Origin: Streptosporangiaceae bacterium
GTDB taxonomy: Bacteria > Actinomycetota > Actinomycetes > Streptosporangiales > Streptosporangiaceae
Length of the DNA stretch: 5,579 bases
NCBI GenBank assembly: GCA_030045215.1
Contig: JASIBJ010000381.1
Span: 1-5,579 of the forward strand
Direction of reading: 5' to 3'
In this document: positions 1 to 5,260 of the stretch, piece by piece
How positions within the stretch are numbered: the stretch's first letter is position 1
How the letters are laid out: every line of letters begins with the position of its first letter
Position numbers and translations under genes: made by a program
Notes under the pieces: generated by a model
Told to the model about the DNA's origin: nothing
Seen by the model: the letters and a program-made list of their open reading frames with translations, nothing else
The model's database searches: none

Positions 1-146
1 GCGTTCTTGTTATCGGACGGCCGTCGGATAAATCCGGCGGGTCACGGCAGTTGGCAGTGTCGGCCCCGCAGCGCAAGACTAGGCAGTGCCACTCCGAATC
101 TGTACCGGTTCTCGCCGGGCGGTAGGCGGATGTCTACACTAAGTGA

Positions 147-169
147 CCGATCCCCCGTGCGGGGATCGG
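147..169. terminator. Perfect 9-bp inverted repeat, possible terminator or attenuator hairpin
   Basis: CCGATCCCC (147-155) and GGGGATCGG (161-169) are perfect reverse complements around a 5-base loop, giving a very stable GC-rich hairpin. No T-run follows on either strand. It is therefore either a U-tract-less terminator, as often proposed in actinobacteria, or a leader structure of the downstream membrane HTH gene. If the gene before this window is ftsK, as the conserved order suggests, the hairpin lies where its transcript would end. The hairpin is read directly from the sequence; the role is inferred. Confidence 0.45.
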
Positions 170-232
170 GGGGAATCCATACGTCGGGTATCTGCGCCTC
201 GCGGCCCGGGGCGAGGGCGCAGCGTGAATAAT

Positions 233-237
233 GGAGG
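233..237 (+). promoter_or_regulatory. Ribosome binding site deciding the GTG start at 244
   Basis: GGAGG sits 6 bases before the GTG start. The ATG overlapping it at 231 is in another frame and does not lead to a recognisable protein. Confidence 0.7.
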
Positions 238-243
238 CGCCGC

Positions 244-1020
244 GTGAGCATCGGTGACGCCCTGGCGGCGGCGCGCCGCGAGGCCGGTCTCACCATTACG
301 CAGGTCAGCCAGCGGACCTGCATCAGGGAGACGATCATCCGGGGGATCGAGCGGGGCGATTACTCCGCCTGCGGTGGCGACTTCTACGCCCGTGGCCACA
401 TCCGCAGCATCGCCAGAGCGGTGGGGCTTGACCCCGAAGCGCTGGTCAAGGAGTATGACGCGACGCACGCGGGATCGCAGCAGATAACCGCCGCCGACGT
501 ATTCCAGCCATTCACGCCGGTAAAGCTGAAAGAGCGGCGCCGGGCGAATTGGTCGATCGTGCTACTCGCGGGCTTGATCGCGGTGCTCGGCATCGCGGGC
601 TTCCGGTACTTCAAGTCGCACAACAGCTCGGGTCCATCGCGGCCCACCGCCTCGACTCAAAGCGACCGCCAGCAAGCTGCCCATCAGCACAAGAAGGCGG
701 CCAAGACCACGCCGGTCGTGCATCAGGCCGCACCGACTCACGTCCAGATCACGCTGGTTGCCGACACCGGCAGCATCACCTGGGCCCAGCTCACCAACTA
801 CAGCGGCGCGCAAGTGTTCCAGGGCGACATCGGCGCCCCTAACGGACCGCAGCAGAAGAGCTGGACCTTCGCGACCACAGTGACGATCCGGCTTGGAAAT
901 CCGGGCGGGGCCACGCTCTACCTCAACGGTAAGATCCAGACCCTGATCAAGAACCAGCCAGAGACGCTCACCTGCACGAAGGTGAGCTGCACGCAGACTC
1001 AGCCGCCGGCCATAGGCTGA
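244..1020 (+). CDS. RodZ-like membrane HTH protein (HTH_25 plus DUF4115)
   Basis: This 258-residue protein has three parts. A Cro/XRE-type helix-turn-helix of the RodZ class spans residues 4-70, with the family-typical LTITQVSQRT, GIERGDY and FYARGHIRSIA segments. A basic stretch KERRR (96-100) is followed by one hydrophobic membrane segment at about 103-122. After a polar Ser/Gln/His/Lys linker comes an external beta-rich domain at about 166-235 with the DUF4115 signature (W180, VFQGDIG, IRLGNPGG, LYLNGK). RodZ proteins link MreB-type cytoskeleton to the cell wall machinery, with the HTH inside and the C-terminal domain outside. In actinobacteria the role of this ftsK/rimO-linked homologue is less clear, so no symbol is given. 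The GTG at 244 is chosen because GGAGG (233-237) lies 6 bases upstream. Residues C244 and C249, on the outer side, could form a disulfide. The domain order is seen; the shape role is inferred. Confidence 0.85.
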   Translation: MSIGDALAAARREAGLTITQVSQRTCIRETIIRGIERGDYSACGGDFYARGHIRSIARAVGLDPEALVKEYDATHAGSQQITAADVFQPFTPVKLKERRRANWSIVLLAGLIAVLGIAGFRYFKSHNSSGPSRPTASTQSDRQQAAHQHKKAAKTTPVVHQAAPTHVQITLVADTGSITWAQLTNYSGAQVFQGDIGAPNGPQQKSWTFATTVTIRLGNPGGATLYLNGKIQTLIKNQPETLTCTKVSCTQTQPPAIG

Positions 1021-1074
1021 CGGTAGGCCGGTCCGGGCCGCCGTGCTGCTGCGCTTGCACCTGACGGCTTACCG

Positions 1075-1087
1075 TAGTCTGCCGGTG
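1075..1087 (+). promoter_or_regulatory. Candidate -10 for leaderless rimO transcription
   Basis: TAGTCT (1075-1080) fits TANNNT and ends 6 bases before the rimO GTG, so transcription would start at or next to the start codon. No Shine-Dalgarno-like sequence precedes the GTG, which agrees with a leaderless mRNA. TTGCAC at 1055-1060 leaves only a 14-base spacer and is probably not the matching -35. This is inference from motif and spacing. Confidence 0.4.
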
Positions 1088-2589
1088 TGCCCTCCAGCCA
1101 GCGAGAAGCCAGTCCAGCCAGGCGCAGCGTCAGCCTGGTGACGCTCGGCTGTGCGCGGAACGAGGTCGACTCAGAAGAGCTCGCCGCGCGCCTGGAGGAC
1201 GGCGGCTGGCACGTGGCCGAGCCCGGTGAGGGTGCCGAGGTAGTCCTGGTCAATACGTGCGGCTTCATCCAGGCGGCCAAGCAGGAGTCCATCGATGAGC
1301 TGCTCGAAGCTGCGGCTGGCGGGGCCAAGGTCGTGGCCGCAGGCTGCCTCGCCGAGCGGTACGGGTCAGGGCTCGCCGAGGCCATGCCGGAGGCACAGGT
1401 TCTCAGCTTCGATGACTATGCGGACATCGCGGTCAGGCTGGACGCAGTCGCGGCCGGCCGACGCTGGGCGGCGCACGAGCCCAGGGACCGCCGCACCTTG
1501 CTGCCGATCTCGCCTGCGGAACGCCCTGGCCGCGAGGTACATCAGCCCGGCCACGGCGCGGTCTCGAGCGCTGCCGGGCCGATTGGCGACCTGCCTCCCG
1601 GGATTGCCCCGGCCTCCGGGCCGCGAGTGTTGCGCCGCAGGCTGGGCGGCTCGGTGGTCGCCCCGCTCAAGATCGCATCGGGCTGCGACCGGCGCTGTAC
1701 CTTCTGCGCTATTCCCGCGTTTCGCGGCGCGTTCGTGTCGCGTCGACCGGAAGACCTGGTCGCCGAGGCAGGCTGGCTCGCCGGGCACGGGGCGCGCGAG
1801 CTACTGCTGGTGAGCGAGAACTCAACCTCGTACGGCAAGGATCTGGGCGACCTGAGGCTGCTGGAGACGCTCCTGCCCAAGCTGGCCGCGGTGGAGGGAA
1901 TCTGCCGGGTCAGGGTGAGTTATCTGCAGCCGGCCGAAGTCCGGCCTGGCCTGATCGAGGTGCTGGCCGGGACTCCGGGCGTGGCTGCCTACTTTGACCT
2001 GTCGTTCCAGCATGCCAGCGGGCCCGTGTTGCGCTCGATGCGACGGTTCGGGGACAGGGAGCGGTTCAGCCGGCTGCTGGATCAGGTCAGGGAGCTTGCC
2101 CCGCTGGCCGGCATCAGGTCGAACTTCATCGTCGGCTTTCCGGGCGAGACCGAGGATGACGTCGAGGAGCTGCAGAACTTCCTCGCCGAGGCCAGGCTGG
2201 ACGCCATCGGCATCTTCGGCTATTCCGACGAGGACGGTACCGAGGCGGCCGCCCTGGACGGCAAGCTGCCTGAGGACGAAGTTGCCAGCCGAGTTGAGGA
2301 GCTGGCCGACCTGGCCGACGAGCTCATGGCCCAGCGGGCGGCCGACCGAATCGGCGAGCAGGCCGAGGTGCTGATCGAAGAGGCCATGGGCGGCGGGCGC
2401 TATCTGGGCCGGGCAGCCCATCAGGCGCCGGAGGTCGACGGGACCGTCGAGGTGACCTCTGCCCGGCCCGCAACCCCAGGCGACCTGGTGACGGCCGTGG
2501 TGACCGGCAGTGATGGGGTCGACCTGACCGCGGAGGCGATCGCCGGACCGGCAGGAGCGCCCGGGGCCGGGCCGACGGGCGCGCCTTGA
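1087..2589 (+). CDS. rimO: Ribosomal protein S12 (aspartate) methylthiotransferase RimO
   Basis: RimO is a cytoplasmic radical-SAM enzyme that adds a methylthio group to the conserved aspartate of ribosomal protein S12. The 500-residue product has the full layout. An N-terminal methylthiotransferase domain (about 14-130) carries the [13 protein letters not shown] signature and the three cysteines of the second iron-sulfur cluster (C22, C58, C87). A radical-SAM domain (about 190-415) has the CxxxCxxC motif at C200, C204 and C207, and further on has [20 protein letters not shown] and [19 protein letters not shown] domain lies at about 421-487. Residues 140-185 form a Pro/Gly-rich insertion between the first two domains that, from memory, is common in actinobacterial RimO. 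The protein is longer than the roughly 440 residues of the E. coli enzyme. [10 protein letters not shown] and FDLSFQH separate it from MiaB. The start is GTG with no ribosome binding site, probably leaderless. The stop overlaps pgsA by 4 bases. Confidence 0.95.
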   Translation: MPSSQREASPARRSVSLVTLGCARNEVDSEELAARLEDGGWHVAEPGEGAEVVLVNTCGFIQAAKQESIDELLEAAAGGAKVVAAGCLAERYGSGLAEAMPEAQVLSFDDYADIAVRLDAVAAGRRWAAHEPRDRRTLLPISPAERPGREVHQPGHGAVSSAAGPIGDLPPGIAPASGPRVLRRRLGGSVVAPLKIASGCDRRCTFCAIPAFRGAFVSRRPEDLVAEAGWLAGHGARELLLVSENSTSYGKDLGDLRLLETLLPKLAAVEGICRVRVSYLQPAEVRPGLIEVLAGTPGVAAYFDLSFQHASGPVLRSMRRFGDRERFSRLLDQVRELAPLAGIRSNFIVGFPGETEDDVEELQNFLAEARLDAIGIFGYSDEDGTEAAALDGKLPEDEVASRVEELADLADELMAQRAADRIGEQAEVLIEEAMGGGRYLGRAAHQAPEVDGTVEVTSARPATPGDLVTAVVTGSDGVDLTAEAIAGPAGAPGAGPTGAP

Positions 2590-3185
2590 GTCAGCCGACG
2601 GCTGACGTCAACGAGGGCGGGGTGACCGGAACGGGGACAGCCAGCGCCGGACCGGGTCTTGTCAACGTCGCGAACGGCCTGACCGTGCTGCGGCTGGTCC
2701 TCGTGCCGGTTTTCGTGTTGTTCCTGCTGTCCGGCGGCGACGCTGGTCGCTCGATCGCGTTCGTTGCGTTTGCCGTTGCCTCGGTCACCGACCTGCTCGA
2801 CGGCGAGCTGGCCAGGCGACGTGGCCTCATCACTGACTTCGGCAAGATCGCCGATCCGATCGCCGACAAGGCGCTGACCGGCGCCGCGCTGATCACCCTC
2901 TCCTCCCTGGGCGACCTTGCCTGGTGGGTAACAGCCATCATCGTGGTCCGGGAGGTCGCCGTAACCGTACTGCGATTCTGGGTCATAAGGCACGGTGTCA
3001 TCGCGGCAAGCCGGGGGGGCAAGGCCAAGACGCTCCTGCAGGTGATAGCGATCAGCCTGTACGTGCTGCCTGGCCCCTTTGGCCTGGTCAGGGAACTGGT
3101 GATGGGGGCCGCGGTCGTCGTCACCGTGGTGACCGGGTTCGATTACGTGGCAAGGGCCATCCGGCTGCGCCGGGCGGTCCAGTGA
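2586..3185 (+). CDS. pgsA: CDP-diacylglycerol--glycerol-3-phosphate 3-phosphatidyltransferase
   Basis: This integral membrane enzyme joins CDP-diacylglycerol and glycerol-3-phosphate to give phosphatidylglycerol phosphate, the first step to phosphatidylglycerol and cardiolipin. The product (199 residues) has the complete CDP-alcohol phosphotransferase signature D-x2-DG-x2-AR-x8-G-x3-D-x3-D: D69, D72, G73, A76, R77, G86, D90 and D94. It has several hydrophobic segments (about 33-50, 55-68, 96-112, 113-132, 146-162 and 164-180), and [19 protein letters not shown] is typical of the family's first helix. The substrate assignment rests on similarity to actinobacterial PgsA at this locus, because the signature alone is shared with other CDP-alcohol transferases. 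The start is uncertain. TTG at 2586 overlaps the rimO stop (TTGA) but has no ribosome binding site. GTG at 2622 has GAGG 5 bases upstream and would give 187 residues without losing any conserved part. The stop overlaps the next gene by 4 bases. Confidence 0.9.
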   Translation: MSQPTADVNEGGVTGTGTASAGPGLVNVANGLTVLRLVLVPVFVLFLLSGGDAGRSIAFVAFAVASVTDLLDGELARRRGLITDFGKIADPIADKALTGAALITLSSLGDLAWWVTAIIVVREVAVTVLRFWVIRHGVIAASRGGKAKTLLQVIAISLYVLPGPFGLVRELVMGAAVVVTVVTGFDYVARAIRLRRAVQ

Positions 3186-3748
3186 CGACACCGCCGACCG
3201 GACCTCCTCCGGTGGCTGGACCTCCTCCGGTGGCTGGACCTCCTCCCGTGGCTCAGCCATCCCCGATCGCCGAAGAGCTGGCGGCCGAGATCATCGACGT
3301 GCTCACTGCCAGGGGCCAGACGGTCGCGGTGGCCGAGTCGCTCACTGGCGGGCTGGTGGCAGCCGCGCTCACCAGCGTGCCCGGCTCCTCCCTCGCGTTC
3401 CGGGGCGGGGTCGTGGCCTACGCGACGCCGCTGAAAGTGGCCCTGCTGGGGGTACCCGAGCAGCTCCTGGCCGAGCACGGGCCCGTGCACGCCGAGGTGG
3501 CGCTGGCGATGGCCCGCGGGGTGGCGAGTCGTCTGGGCGCGACCTTCGGCCTGGCTACCACGGGCGTGGCCGGGCCGGGACCGGCCGACGGTCACCCGGC
3601 CGGGACGGTGTTCGTGGCCCTGGGCTGCGGCGTTGAGGCGAACGCATATGGCCTCAGGCTGACCGGAAATCGGGCCGAGGTCCGGGCCGCGTCCGTGACC
3701 AGCGTTTTGTCACTGCTGGTCAGGAAGCTACGGGAAGACATATCTTGA
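3182..3748 (+). CDS. cinA: CinA C-terminal / PncC-type nicotinamide-nucleotide amidase
   Basis: This 188-residue protein consists only of the C-terminal domain of CinA, without the N-terminal MoaB-like pyrophosphatase domain. The family (PncC in E. coli) deamidates nicotinamide mononucleotide to nicotinic acid mononucleotide, recycling the NMN left by NAD-dependent DNA ligase. The signatures are clear: VAVAESLTGGLVA (48-60, S53 the likely nucleophile), FRGGVVAYATPLKVALLGVP (73-92), HGPVHAEVALAMARG (99-113), TTGVAGP (126-132) and GTVFVAL (141-147). The usual ESCTGG is ESLTGG here; the serine is kept. GTG at 3182 overlaps the pgsA stop (GTGA), and an ATG much further upstream in this frame lies inside pgsA. 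Residues 7-24 are three GPPPVA repeats, a flexible leader absent from compact PncC proteins. A competence role is unlikely to be meaningful here. Confidence 0.9.
   Translation: MTTPPTGPPPVAGPPPVAGPPPVAQPSPIAEELAAEIIDVLTARGQTVAVAESLTGGLVAAALTSVPGSSLAFRGGVVAYATPLKVALLGVPEQLLAEHGPVHAEVALAMARGVASRLGATFGLATTGVAGPGPADGHPAGTVFVALGCGVEANAYGLRLTGNRAEVRAASVTSVLSLLVRKLREDIS
3200..3253 (+). repeat. Three tandem 18-bp units encoding GPPPVA
   Basis: The unit GGACCTCCTCCGGTGGCT occurs at 3200-3217 and 3218-3235, and with one changed base at 3236-3253. The period is a multiple of three and the reading frame of cinA is kept, so the repeat gives GPPPVA three times at the protein's N-terminus. The near identity at DNA level points to recent duplication by slippage. 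Confidence 0.9.
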
Positions 3749-3857
3749 TTACAGCGTTACCGTGCTGTGAACACGCAGCTATGCCCTCTCCCGTACGGTC
3801 CGTGAGGCCAGGTACGGTAGAGGGGACAGCTGAAGGCCTCAGGGAGGGAGCGCGACG
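3749..3857 (+). promoter_or_regulatory. clgR leader with repeated GTACGGT and strong ribosome binding site
   Basis: The 109-base gap between cinA and clgR contains GTACGGT twice (3793-3799 and 3812-3818, 19 bases apart). The first copy lies inside the palindrome CCGTACGG (3791-3798). TACGGT at 3813-3818 fits a TANNNT -10, but no -35 is evident. GGAGG at 3843-3847 precedes the clgR ATG by 10 bases. I looked for the ClgR box (CGC-N5-GCG) and found no full match; CGC-AGCTA-TGC at 3774-3784 matches only in part. A separate clgR promoter is plausible but unproven. Confidence 0.4.
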
Positions 3858-4394
3858 ATGGTCCTGCTTCGTCAGATGCTCGGTGACGCGCTTCGGCGAC
3901 TGCGTCTTCGCCAGGGTCGCACCCTACGCGAGGTTTCGGCCGCTGCCAGGGTCTCCCTTGGCTACCTGTCCGAGGTGGAGCGGGGGCAGAAGGAGGCCTC
4001 CTCGGAGCTGCTTGCCTCGATCTGCGGTGCGCTCGGCGCACCGCTCTCTCAGGTCCTGCGCGAGGTCTCTGACGGCTTTGCGCTGGCCGAACTGCAGAGC
4101 GATCCCTCGGTCGGCGTCCCGATCGAGCCCGCGCTCCCGGTCCCGGCTCGGCCGGAGGCCGCGGATGGCGAGGAGCCGGTGCCCGCGGGCCCGGCGGCCT
4201 CTCACCGGATTCCCGGCCCGCCCAGGATGGCGCCGGCTGGCAAGCAGCACCTGGTAATGCCTGGTCCTCAGCGCAAGCTCACCGTCAGGACTGCGCAGCA
4301 TCTCGTGCCTGGCGACCAGCTGATCGAGCCGGTATCGCTGCAGAACGAGGGGCCGGACTTCGACACGCTGTCCCACGAAATGGTGCCGGTCTAG
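3858..4394 (+). CDS. clgR: XRE-family regulator ClgR (Clp protease gene activator)
   Basis: ClgR is an actinobacterial DNA-binding activator of clp protease genes, and often of lon and itself, linking misfolded-protein stress to proteolysis. Residues 8-68 form an XRE helix-turn-helix with the hallmark [20 protein letters not shown] followed by [18 protein letters not shown], almost as in Streptomyces and mycobacterial ClgR as I remember them. SDGFALAEL (71-79) also matches the Streptomyces form. The product has 178 residues, while remembered homologues have about 110-130. The extra length is a Pro/Ala/Glu-rich linker (about 83-137) plus a distinct tail (about 138-178) ending in SHEMVPV. The family often ends in alanines that mark it for Clp degradation; this one does not. 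ATG with GGAGG 10 bases upstream sets the start. Its place after cinA/pgsA fits the family's known neighbourhood. An intrinsic terminator follows 19 bases after the stop. Confidence 0.9.
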   Translation: MVLLRQMLGDALRRLRLRQGRTLREVSAAARVSLGYLSEVERGQKEASSELLASICGALGAPLSQVLREVSDGFALAELQSDPSVGVPIEPALPVPARPEAADGEEPVPAGPAASHRIPGPPRMAPAGKQHLVMPGPQRKLTVRTAQHLVPGDQLIEPVSLQNEGPDFDTLSHEMVPV

Positions 4395-4413
4395 CCGCCC
4401 GTCCCCAGGCTTC

Positions 4414-4442
4414 AACGGCGGCCCTTCGGGGCCGCCGTTTTT
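4414..4442 (+). terminator. Intrinsic terminator after clgR
   Basis: AACGGCGGCCC (4414-4424) and GGGCCGCCGTT (4429-4439) form a perfect 11-bp stem closed by a TTCG tetraloop. Five T residues (4438-4442) form the tail. On the minus strand no T-run follows, so it acts mainly on transcripts coming from clgR. Confidence 0.93.
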
Positions 4443-4573
4443 GATGCACGCACCGTGCCGCACTGGCGGCCTGCTTTACACCCTTTGCGCAGTTCTGCGT
4501 GGGGCTGGCGGGCAGACGCGGGTGCTGGCGGGCAGACGCGGGTGCTGGCGGGCGGCTGCGCGATGACTGGCCC
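4443..4573. other. Spacer between convergent clgR and Rrf2 gene ends
   Basis: This 131-base spacer holds no supported gene. It contains the short palindrome at 4488-4499 and the 20-bp tandem repeat at 4504-4553. No T-tailed terminator for the minus-strand Rrf2 transcript is visible; the repeat or the clgR hairpin read from the other side may serve. Confidence 0.5.
4504..4553. repeat. 20-bp tandem repeat, 2.5 copies
   Basis: The unit GCTGGCGGGCAGACGCGGGT occurs at 4504-4523 and 4524-4543 without mismatch, followed by its first ten bases at 4544-4553. It lies between the clgR terminator and the 3' end of the minus-strand Rrf2 gene and has no open frame of its own. The period is not a multiple of three, which fits non-coding DNA. 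A short palindrome CGCAG-TT-CTGCG (4488-4499) sits just to its left. Confidence 0.9.
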
Positions 4574-5038
4574 CTAGTTGGCCGAGTGGGAGGTCCAGGC
4601 TTCCGGGTTCTCGGCCAGCTTGCGGACGCTCGCGGGCAGGTGCCCGGAGACGATGTGCGCGAGAGTGACCTCTTCCAGGATTGCCCGCTCGTTGGCGCGC
4701 AAGGCGATCCAGACCGTTTGCAGCGGCTCGGCCGCTCCGACATAGCCCACGTTCTCCGGGCGCTCACCGCGCACTCCGAGCAGCGGGCCGTCGATAGCCC
4801 TGATGATGTCCGCGAGCGAGATCTCGGACGACGGGCGCGCCAGCCAGAACCCGCCGTCGGGCCCGCGCTGGCTCCGGACCAGGCCTGCCCGGCGCAGCTG
4901 GGTCAGGATCGCCTCGAGGAACTTGCCGGGAATGGCCTGAGTCCGCGCAAGCTGGTCGGCCGTGACGTGACCGCCATCAGAGGCGGCGAGCTCGATGACG
5001 GCGCGCAAGGCATAGTCGGATCGCGCGGACAAACGCAT
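4574..5038 (-). CDS. Rrf2-family transcriptional regulator lacking cysteines
   Basis: This is a cytoplasmic winged-helix regulator of the Rrf2 family. With the start used here it has 154 residues. MRLSARSDYALRAVIELA (1-18) is the family N-terminus. The recognition region follows (ADQLARTQAIPGKFLEAILTQLRRAGLVRSQRG, about 27-59), then the wing (GPDGGFWLARP, 59-69) and the dimer part LADIIRAIDGPL (75-86). Many Rrf2 proteins (IscR, NsrR) bind an iron-sulfur cluster through cysteines after this region; this protein has no cysteine at all, so it must sense something else or act through partners, as CymR does. The longer start (ATG at 5047) adds MLH. The inner ATG at 5038 is preferred because it gives the usual MRLSAR start and because a CATAAT -10 lies just upstream. 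The target genes are unknown; the gene stands alone and divergent from a ROK regulator. Confidence 0.88.
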   Translation of the reverse strand: MRLSARSDYALRAVIELAASDGGHVTADQLARTQAIPGKFLEAILTQLRRAGLVRSQRGPDGGFWLARPSSEISLADIIRAIDGPLLGVRGERPENVGYVGAAEPLQTVWIALRANERAILEEVTLAHIVSGHLPASVRKLAENPEAWTSHSAN

Positions 5039-5054
5039 ATGCAGCATTATGCAG
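5035..5054 (-). promoter_or_regulatory. Rrf2 gene -10 and overlapping palindromes
   Basis: Read on the minus strand, CATAAT occupies 5051-5046 and ends 7 bases before the ATG at 5038, so the transcript would be leaderless. No Shine-Dalgarno sequence is seen. On the + strand, the palindromes GCATATGC (5035-5042) and GCATTATGC (5044-5052) lie side by side across the start codon and the -10, and ATGCAG repeats at 5039 and 5049. This is the expected place for an autoregulatory operator, which is an inference. Confidence 0.4.
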
Positions 5055-5129
5055 GTAACCGCCGCGTGGCCTGCGCGTGGCGCACCGGCAAATCCGCCGG
5101 CAACTGCCGAGCGGGCCGGTCGGCTGGCT

Positions 5130-5165
5130 CAGCGGACCCCTTGACCTGGGTCGATTGGTCCGCTG
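5130..5165. promoter_or_regulatory. 36-bp dyad, candidate operator between divergent regulators
   Basis: CAGCGGACC (5130-5138) and GGTCCGCTG (5157-5165) are perfect inverted repeats. Nested at the same centre are GACC (5143-5146) and GGTC (5149-5152). In all, 14 of 18 positions pair, plus a T-G at 5142/5153. A -35-like TTGACC (5141-5146) lies inside it on the + strand, with no good -10 downstream. This suggests an operator for the ROK or Rrf2 regulator; a transcribed hairpin is the alternative. Confidence 0.5.
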
Positions 5166-5221
5166 TCTGCCATGAACGGCGTCTGCGCGGGCACCTGGCG
5201 TTGCAGATCCGCTCGGCGGTA

Positions 5222-5238
5222 CCTGTCGGTCGGACAGG
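5222..5238. promoter_or_regulatory. Inverted repeat just before the ROK gene ribosome binding site
   Basis: CCTGTC (5222-5227) and GACAGG (5233-5238) flank the 5-base spacer GGTCG. It ends 8 bases before the AAGGAGGGG ribosome binding site (5247-5255), so it could be an operator or a leader hairpin that affects translation. Confidence 0.4.
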
Positions 5239-5260
5239 CCTGAGGCAAGGAGGGGCGGGC

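Larger units (their letters stand above)
1..243. other. Intergenic region upstream of the rodZ-like gene
   Basis: No reading frame here looks like a real protein. The open frames are Arg/Ser/Pro-rich, lack a ribosome binding site and do not resemble the end of FtsK or any family I recognise. The only clear structure is the hairpin at 147-169. TACACT at 135-140 fits the actinobacterial TANNNT -10 pattern but has no convincing -35 partner. The ribosome binding site of the next gene lies at 233-237. Confidence 0.5.

Noticed and set aside
7..34. Promoter TTGTTA with TAAATC
   Set aside because: Spacing of 16 bases is possible, but neither hexamer is a good match and there is no gene close downstream.
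7..231. Small plus-strand open frame of 74 codons
   Set aside because: No ribosome binding site, Arg/Ser/Gly-rich composition and a strong hairpin within it. It looks non-coding.
1055..1080. TTGCAC/TAGTCT as a standard sigma-70-type promoter pair
   Set aside because: The 14-base spacer is too short. Only the -10 element is kept as a candidate.
1822..2421. Minus-strand open frame of 199 codons
   Set aside because: It is opposite the radical-SAM core of rimO, which has all its family motifs, and the shadow has no recognisable domain or ribosome binding site.
2924..3181. Upstream ATG that would extend cinA into pgsA
   Set aside because: The added residues are compositional shadow of pgsA, and the GTG at 3182 overlapping the pgsA stop is a typical coupled start.
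2421..3260. Long minus-strand open frame (279 codons) with PPEEVQ repeats
   Set aside because: It lies wholly opposite rimO, pgsA and the cinA start. Its repeats are only the complement of the GPPPVA units, and its composition (Asp/Gln/His/Gly-rich) fits no family. It is a high-GC shadow.
3774..3784. ClgR binding box upstream of clgR
   Set aside because: CGC-N5-TGC lacks the second half-site GCG, so it matches only in part.
3745..4257. Plus-strand open frame overlapping clgR in another frame
   Set aside because: Its sequence is Arg/Ser/Pro-rich and it conflicts with clgR, which has clear family motifs and a strong ribosome binding site.
4504..4553. Tandem repeat as a CRISPR array
   Set aside because: The 20-bp units adjoin with no spacers and number only 2.5. 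There are no cas genes.
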